From: JAGNNV01 sp031412915
GTDB taxonomy: Bacteria; Acidobacteriota; Vicinamibacteria; Fen-336; JAGNNV01
Direction of reading: 5' to 3'
Length of the DNA: 26,625 nucleotides
Assembly: GCA_031412915.1 (NCBI GenBank)
Contig: JANODX010000116.1
Location: forward strand, 1-26,625
The translations under genes were made by a program, and so were the position numbers. Below, one piece after another: positions 22,700 to 26,625 of this stretch (the stretch's first letter is position 1; every line of letters begins with the position of its first letter). The notes beneath the pieces were generated by a model. It worked only from the letters and a program-made list of their open reading frames with translations. It had not been told where the DNA came from and searched no databases.

Positions 22700-22812
22700 C
22701 CACCGTGCCTGACCCGGACCTTATGGGCGAGCCAGGTTCCGCCGCCTCGAGCGGCGAGACCGAGGATCAGGGCGCCGATGACGATGAACGCGATGGTGAG
22801 TCTTCTGGACAT
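22693..22812 (-). CDS. Small single-TM protein at the end of the ABC operon
   Basis: An ATG at 22812 opens 39 codons ending in a TGA at 22693. The product has a short basic start (MSRR), a hydrophobic helix of about 17 residues (LTIAFIVIGALILGLAA), then a Gly-rich, basic, His-containing tail (RGGGTWLAHKVRVRHGGH). The positive-inside rule is ambiguous because both ends are basic. AGGAG lies 12 bases upstream, slightly long but usable. It is 42 bp downstream of the permease gene and on the same strand, so it is likely the last gene of the operon. Small membrane proteins often modulate transporters, but that role is only inferred. It is short enough for most gene callers to skip. Confidence 0.55.
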   Translation of the reverse strand: MSRRLTIAFIVIGALILGLAARGGGTWLAHKVRVRHGGH

Positions 22813-22854
22813 GGACTTGAAGTTCTCCTGAGAAACCACGCAAGGGGGTTGCGC

Positions 22855-25317
22855 CTACTCGAAGCCGAGGGCTTCGCGTACCGAAAACCGCGACGCGTTC
22901 CAGGCGGGCAGAAAGCTCGCGAGGGCGCTGAGGGCCAGCGAGGCCACGAACCAGATCAGGACGCCGTTCGGATCGAAGAAGAAGCTGAGTTCACTCTGGA
23001 ACATCACAGTGGCGAGAAGATCGCCGAGGCCGCGACTGAGTGGCCCGGCGATCACCGCGGCGATGATGAAGCTCATCGCGCCGATGGCCAGCCCCTCGGT
23101 CACCACGATCAGCCACACCACTCTCGACGAGGCGCCGATCGCGCGCAGGACACCCATCTCGCGGCGGCGCTCCAGCACGTTGAGGCTCATCGTGGTCATG
23201 AGCCCGAGCCCGCCGACGCCACCGATGATCACCGACATCACGACCAGGAAGACATAGATCATCAGCATGTGCTGGTCGAAACCAAAACGACTCTCCTTCT
23301 TGCTCTGGGTGGATAGCGCCTTGATGCCCTCAGCCTCGAGATTGCGGTCGAGGTCTTCCTTGAACCGGTCGATGGAGGCGGGGTCCGAGCGATCGAGAGC
23401 CACCCGGACGGTGTTGGCCATTCCCACATGCCCGCTCGCGCGCTCGAAGTAGGTCCGCGAGACGTAACCCACCGGTGGCGAGAACGCCTCTCTTGAAATC
23501 CCCACCACCCGCCACGGCGACTCGGCCGGGCCCATGCGCAGAGCGACGGTCTGGCCGACCTTAACCAGAGGATTCCGAGCGGCAAGTGCCGTGTTCATCA
23601 CCAGGGCGTCCGTATCGTCGGGCCGCAGATCCCGGCCCTCGCTGATCTCGAGTTTCAACAAGTTCGTTCCCGGCTGAACTCCGAGCACCGGGAAGCGGTC
23701 CCGGCTGGCGTCAGCACCGCCAGCATGCCCGCCTCCACGCCCGCCGCCGCCATGAAGGCCGTCGCCGCTCGACGGTGTCGCCGGTGCCTCGGCCGCGGCC
23801 ACTACCACCGAGGCTTCGGTCGCGATCCAACCTTCGGATCGAAGCGCGCCCGGCGATTTCGCGATCGCACGTTCGATCCGATCTATCGGGTACATCGTGC
23901 CGAGGTTGATCGAGAGGTCGAACTTCTTCGACGCGAACAGATGATCGAGGGTGTTGATCATCGAGGCCCGAACGTTGAGCGCCGACATGAAGAACAAACC
24001 GCCCACACTCAGGGTGAGAAGAGTCAGGGCCAGCCGGGTTCGCCGCCTGAAGCTGTTTCGAATCGCGAGCAGCAGCGGGCGACCGAGGCCGGAAACGCCT
24101 GCGAGAGCGCGATCGATCGCGCTCGTGCCAAAACCGCGATCGGAGACGCCGAAGTCCGCGAGGGCGGCCCAGACCGTGATGCCGCTCCCCTTGGCCACAG
24201 GGTACGCCGCCGCGAGCAGGGGCGCGGCGAGGCCAACCAGGGCCACGAGCGCGTAGACCCACAAGGGAACGGCGAAGCTGGTCAGGTCGAAGTTGAGGAA
24301 GACGGCCAGATACCGGCACAGGGCGCGCGCGCCGAGCATGCCAAGAGGAACCGCCGCCACAACAGCGGCAACGCCCAGGAGCAATGCCTGACCCAGATAG
24401 ATCGAAGCGATCTGACCCCGCGTCCCGCCGATCGCCTTCATCATCCCGATCTGTCGAACCTGAGAGGCCATGAGAGCGGTCAGGAGATTCACGACCAGAA
24501 CGCCGCTCAAAGCGAGCACGAGCAGACCGAAGCTCAAGATGGCGAGGAGCAGCATGCCCATCAGGTCGGCGTGGGGATGCTTACCGGGAGCGGGAATGTC
24601 CGTTCCCCGGACGGCATGGCCCCGTTTCTCGAGGATCTTCCTGACCTCCTCCGCGACACTCCCGATGTGAACCCGGTCGAAGCGGTCTCCCTTCACCAGG
24701 ATCTTGAGGTGATTCAGGAACGGCTGTTCGCCCAGCAAGGCCAGGGTCTCGAGGGTGATGTAGCCGTAAACGATATTCTCCATGCGCGCCTGCGCCTGAC
24801 CGACGTCATGGACGCCGCCCGTGACCCGGAGGGTTTGAAAATCGCCGTTCGGCATCTTGACGGTGGCGGCGTCCCCGATACGGACGTTCGCGACCTGAAA
24901 CGCGTCGCGCTCGATCAGGATCTCGCCCTTCCCCGGCGGCCACGCTCCGCCTTCGCGGTTGATGGTGCTGACCCGGATGTCCGCGTAGTCCTTCACCACG
25001 AAGAGCATCAGACTCCGCCACTGCGCGGGGCCGGCCTTGATCCGGCCCGCGACCACGCGACGCGCCTCCGCAGCGGCCACCCCGGGATTCGCGGCCACGG
25101 CCTTCAGAAGGTCGTCGTCGATCGCGTCCGTCCGCAGGGTGGCGGAGGCGGGATTGGTGGCGAGATAACCCTGGTTCAGCTCGCGATCGAGGATCGCGTA
25201 ACTCGACAGGACCGCGGAGAAGGCGGCGATGCCCAGGGCGATCGCGGCCACCACGAGGAACGATCGCGTCCGCTCCTGCCAGAAATCGCGGAGGACCTTG
25301 CGCCAGGGCGTGGTCAT
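22855..25317 (-). CDS. FtsX-family ABC transporter permease (MacB/LolC-like, duplicated)
   Basis: This 820-residue protein shows two FtsX-type units. Unit 1 has a TM near 19-40, a periplasmic MacB-core-like domain (~45-250), and TMs near 252-280, 305-330 and 350-372. Unit 2 has a TM near 428-447, a second periplasmic domain (~450-680), and TMs near 685-705, 735-758 and 786-805. Both cytoplasmic loops carry the FtsX motif (QIGMMKAIGGTR at 289-300 and REMGVLRAIGAS at 719-730). The C-terminal PAWNASRFSVREAL is typical. A Gly/His-rich insert lies at about 515-540 (HGGGGRGGGHAGGADASRD). The family drives lipoprotein release or efflux of peptides and antibiotics. The start overlaps the ATPase gene stop by 4 bp. 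Confidence 0.88.
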   Translation of the reverse strand: MTTPWRKVLRDFWQERTRSFLVVAAIALGIAAFSAVLSSYAILDRELNQGYLATNPASATLRTDAIDDDLLKAVAANPGVAAAEARRVVAGRIKAGPAQWRSLMLFVVKDYADIRVSTINREGGAWPPGKGEILIERDAFQVANVRIGDAATVKMPNGDFQTLRVTGGVHDVGQAQARMENIVYGYITLETLALLGEQPFLNHLKILVKGDRFDRVHIGSVAEEVRKILEKRGHAVRGTDIPAPGKHPHADLMGMLLLAILSFGLLVLALSGVLVVNLLTALMASQVRQIGMMKAIGGTRGQIASIYLGQALLLGVAAVVAAVPLGMLGARALCRYLAVFLNFDLTSFAVPLWVYALVALVGLAAPLLAAAYPVAKGSGITVWAALADFGVSDRGFGTSAIDRALAGVSGLGRPLLLAIRNSFRRRTRLALTLLTLSVGGLFFMSALNVRASMINTLDHLFASKKFDLSINLGTMYPIDRIERAIAKSPGALRSEGWIATEASVVVAAAEAPATPSSGDGLHGGGGRGGGHAGGADASRDRFPVLGVQPGTNLLKLEISEGRDLRPDDTDALVMNTALAARNPLVKVGQTVALRMGPAESPWRVVGISREAFSPPVGYVSRTYFERASGHVGMANTVRVALDRSDPASIDRFKEDLDRNLEAEGIKALSTQSKKESRFGFDQHMLMIYVFLVVMSVIIGGVGGLGLMTTMSLNVLERRREMGVLRAIGASSRVVWLIVVTEGLAIGAMSFIIAAVIAGPLSRGLGDLLATVMFQSELSFFFDPNGVLIWFVASLALSALASFLPAWNASRFSVREALGFE

Positions 25318-25982
25318 CGAATCACCGCTCCGTCCGCGATCTGGATCGTGCGATCGATGACGCTCGCGATGTCGCGCTCGTGGGTGGCGATGAGCACCGT
25401 GGTTCCGCCGCCGGCCAGGCTGCGAAAGAGGGTGAGAACTTCGCGAGCGGTGGTGGAGTCGAGATTGCCGGTCGGCTCATCGGCCAGAATCACCGGCGGC
25501 TCGTTCGCGAGCGCCCGGGCGATGGCAACCCGCTGCTGCTGGCCGCCGGAGAGGGCCGAAGGGAGCTTGTTCGCCTGATCCGCGACGCCCACCCGATCGA
25601 GCAGGCTGAGCGCGCGTTTCCTTCTTTCGGCGGGAGGGAAGGTGCGGCAGAAATCCATGGGCAGTATCACGTTCTCGACCACGGTGAGGGTGGGCAGAAG
25701 CTGAAAGAACTGGAACACGAGCCCGACATGACGACCGCGCCAGATCGCGAGTTCGTTCTCGCTCATGCCCTGGATCGCGGTTCCGCCGACACTCACCGAT
25801 CCGGAGGTCGGGCGATCGATGCCACCCACCATGTTGAGCAGCGTCGACTTGCCGCTGCCCGACTTGCCGACCACGGCCACGAATTCACCGGCTTCGATGG
25901 TGAGGTCGATTCCGCGGAGTGCTATGAAAGCGCCGGCGGGTGTGTCGTAGGTCTTGTTGAGGCCCTGGAGTTCAATGAGCAT
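25314..25982 (-). CDS. ABC transporter ATPase (MacB/LolD-type)
   Basis: This 222-residue protein is complete for the family. It contains Walker A GKSGSGKST (39-47), Q-loop Gln91 in FQFFQLLPTLT, signature LSGGQQQRVAIARAL (144-158), Walker B VILADEPTGNLDS (164-176) and H-loop His201 in ATHERD. The EPTGNLDS D-loop and the FQ-F-LLP-LT-VEN stretch are hallmarks of the LolD/MacB/FtsE group that partners FtsX-type permeases. It hydrolyses ATP on the cytoplasmic face to power the permease encoded next, to which it is coupled by a 4-bp ATGA overlap. The ATG lacks a strong ribosome site. The promoter must lie in the 100-bp gap shared with the divergent response regulator gene. Confidence 0.92.
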   Translation of the reverse strand: MLIELQGLNKTYDTPAGAFIALRGIDLTIEAGEFVAVVGKSGSGKSTLLNMVGGIDRPTSGSVSVGGTAIQGMSENELAIWRGRHVGLVFQFFQLLPTLTVVENVILPMDFCRTFPPAERRKRALSLLDRVGVADQANKLPSALSGGQQQRVAIARALANEPPVILADEPTGNLDSTTAREVLTLFRSLAGGGTTVLIATHERDIASVIDRTIQIADGAVIR

Positions 25983-26004
25983 GAGGCAAGGTATCGAGGT
26001 CGCC

Positions 26005-26043
26005 CTGAACCGAGGGTGAACGTGGTGTTCAGCCGCCGTTCAG
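26005..26043. promoter_or_regulatory. Four 11-bp-spaced half-sites, mirror-symmetric, between ABC operon and regulator
   Basis: Half-sites are CTGAAC (26005-26010), GTGAAC (26016-26021), GTTCAG (26027-26032) and GTTCAG (26038-26043), each starting 11 bp after the last. The first two are the reverse complement of the last two (one mismatch), so there is a direct-repeat pair facing each gene. A 6-bp repeat at 11-bp period is the usual OmpR/PhoB-family binding site. The right pair ends 12 bp upstream of a TATAAC (26056-26061), overlapping where a -35 would be. Confidence 0.65.
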
Positions 26044-26055
26044 GTCCAGGTGGGC

Positions 26056-26061
26056 TATAAC
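26056..26061 (+). promoter_or_regulatory. Candidate -10 box of the response regulator gene
   Basis: TATAAC matches five of six consensus bases. A start near 26068 would leave about 15 bases before the TTG start at 26083, so the GGAG at about 26068-26071 would lie right at the 5' end. There is no good -35 hexamer; the GTTCAG half-site overlaps that position, as in activator-dependent promoters. Confidence 0.45.
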
Positions 26062-26082
26062 CACATCGGAGATCCCTGCCCC

Positions 26083-26625
26083 TTGAGAGTCCTGGTTGTC
26101 GAAGACGAAGCGCTGCTGTCGAAGCAACTGGCGACCGCCCTCGGGGACGCGGGCTATGCGGTCGACTGCGCCGAGGATGGGGAGAAGGCCGATTTCATGG
26201 GACAGACCGAGGGCTACGACGCGGTGGTGCTGGACCTCGGGCTGCCGAAGATCGACGGCCTGACTCTTCTGAGGCGATGGCGCGAACAGGGTCTGTCCGT
26301 GCCCGTGGTCGTCCTCACCGCTCGAGGCGCGTGGCACGAGAAGGTCCAGGGCATCGACGGCGGCGCCGACGACTACGTGTCGAAGCCCTTTCGCATGGAA
26401 GAACTGCTCGCGCGCCTGCGCGCCCTGATCCGCCGTTCGGGTGGTCAAGGCAGTCCGGAGTTGCGCTGCGGCTCGATCTCGCTCGACCCGAGGAGCGCGA
26501 GAGTGACCAAGGACGGCGTGGCCGTGAAACTCACCGGCCACGAGTTCCGCGTCCTCTCCTACCTCATGCACCAGCAGGGGCGGGTGGTGTCCCAGAGCGA
26601 ACTCACCGAGCACATCTACGCGCAG
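26083..26625 (+). CDS. OmpR-family response regulator (runs off the right edge)
   Basis: 181 codons are visible from a TTG start. The receiver domain is complete: acidic pair Glu7-Asp8 (VVEDE), phospho-acceptor Asp51 in VVLDLGLPKIDG, Thr79 in VVLTARG, and Lys101 in YVSKPFRMEELLAR. The start of the winged-helix output domain follows (ELRCGSISLDPRSARVTKDG, then VKLTGHEFRVLSYLMHQQGR and VVSQSELTEHIYAQ). LTGHEFRVLSYL and the R-VVS-SEL-EHIY pattern are closest to the PhoP/QseB branch. A histidine kinase gene would be expected just past the window. TTG is used because no ATG or GTG precedes the receiver strand. It diverges from the ABC operon and probably controls it. Confidence 0.88.
   Translation, partial: MRVLVVEDEALLSKQLATALGDAGYAVDCAEDGEKADFMGQTEGYDAVVLDLGLPKIDGLTLLRRWREQGLSVPVVVLTARGAWHEKVQGIDGGADDYVSKPFRMEELLARLRALIRRSGGQGSPELRCGSISLDPRSARVTKDGVAVKLTGHEFRVLSYLMHQQGRVVSQSELTEHIYAQ

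Noticed and set aside
23725..25578. A 617-codon open frame on the plus strand
   Set aside because: It is antisense to the permease and ATPase genes. Composition (Arg, His, Gln, Asp rich) and lack of any motif mark it as a shadow.
1..26625. tRNA, rRNA, riboswitch or complete insertion sequence
   Set aside because: No cloverleaf, conserved rRNA segment, known riboswitch core, or transposase with terminal repeats was recognised by reading.

Overview
The window is a GC-rich (roughly 63-65% by eye) bacterial chromosomal segment. Several gene types together suggest an Acidobacteriota-like soil or sediment organism, with Gemmatimonadota as the main alternative. These are a ~1030-residue secreted Asp-box (VPS10/sortilin-type) beta-propeller protein, a LolA-like secreted protein, the TolB/PD40-propeller C-terminus of a eukaryotic-like Ser/Thr kinase, and a MacB-like ABC efflux operon. 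This is inference from gene content; there is no rRNA or tRNA in the window to confirm it.

Layout. 1-182: start of a membrane sensor-type protein leaving the window leftwards. 291-2184: a + strand operon with a MetE-C-like methyltransferase, an ABM-fold protein and an alpha/beta hydrolase cut short after its nucleophile. 2390-4089: a double DUF1801 protein and a secreted TPR protein (- strand). 4191-7383: a debris zone holding an epimerase N-terminus, a kinase/PD40 C-terminus, a stand-alone degenerate receiver-domain gene that still looks intact, and a large hypothetical gene broken by at least five frameshifts. 7697-11590: two secreted-protein genes on the + strand. 11640-12873: a second debris zone with an internally deleted dihydrofolate reductase, a frameshifted alpha/beta hydrolase and a Lon C-terminal scrap. 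12873-13447: an intact RHH antitoxin / MazF-type toxin pair. 13611-13740: a 39-bp tandem repeat. 13800-16400: clpB with a clear promoter. 16594-19728: AraC regulator, ArsN2-like acetyltransferase, ProX-type deacylase and secreted alpha/beta hydrolase (all - strand). 19816-20934: a secreted metallo-beta-lactamase-fold enzyme. 21131-22699: an AsmA-like/GT51 transglycosylase fusion (+). 22693-25982: an ABC ATPase, an 820-residue FtsX-type permease and a 39-residue single-TM protein (-). 26083-end: a divergent OmpR-family response regulator.

How the genes work together. The clearest regulatory unit is at the right end. An OmpR-type regulator and a MacB/LolCDE-type ABC operon diverge from a 100-bp gap that holds four 6-bp half-sites at exact 11-bp spacing, two facing each way. 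The toxin-antitoxin pair has a promoter whose -10 box predicts a leaderless mRNA and overlaps a 12-bp-spaced direct repeat. Much of the rest consists of independent housekeeping or accessory genes. The unusual density of broken and chimeric genes suggests this is a rearranging region of the chromosome.

Limits: no database search was run. Family calls rest on recognised motifs and remembered consensus sequences.
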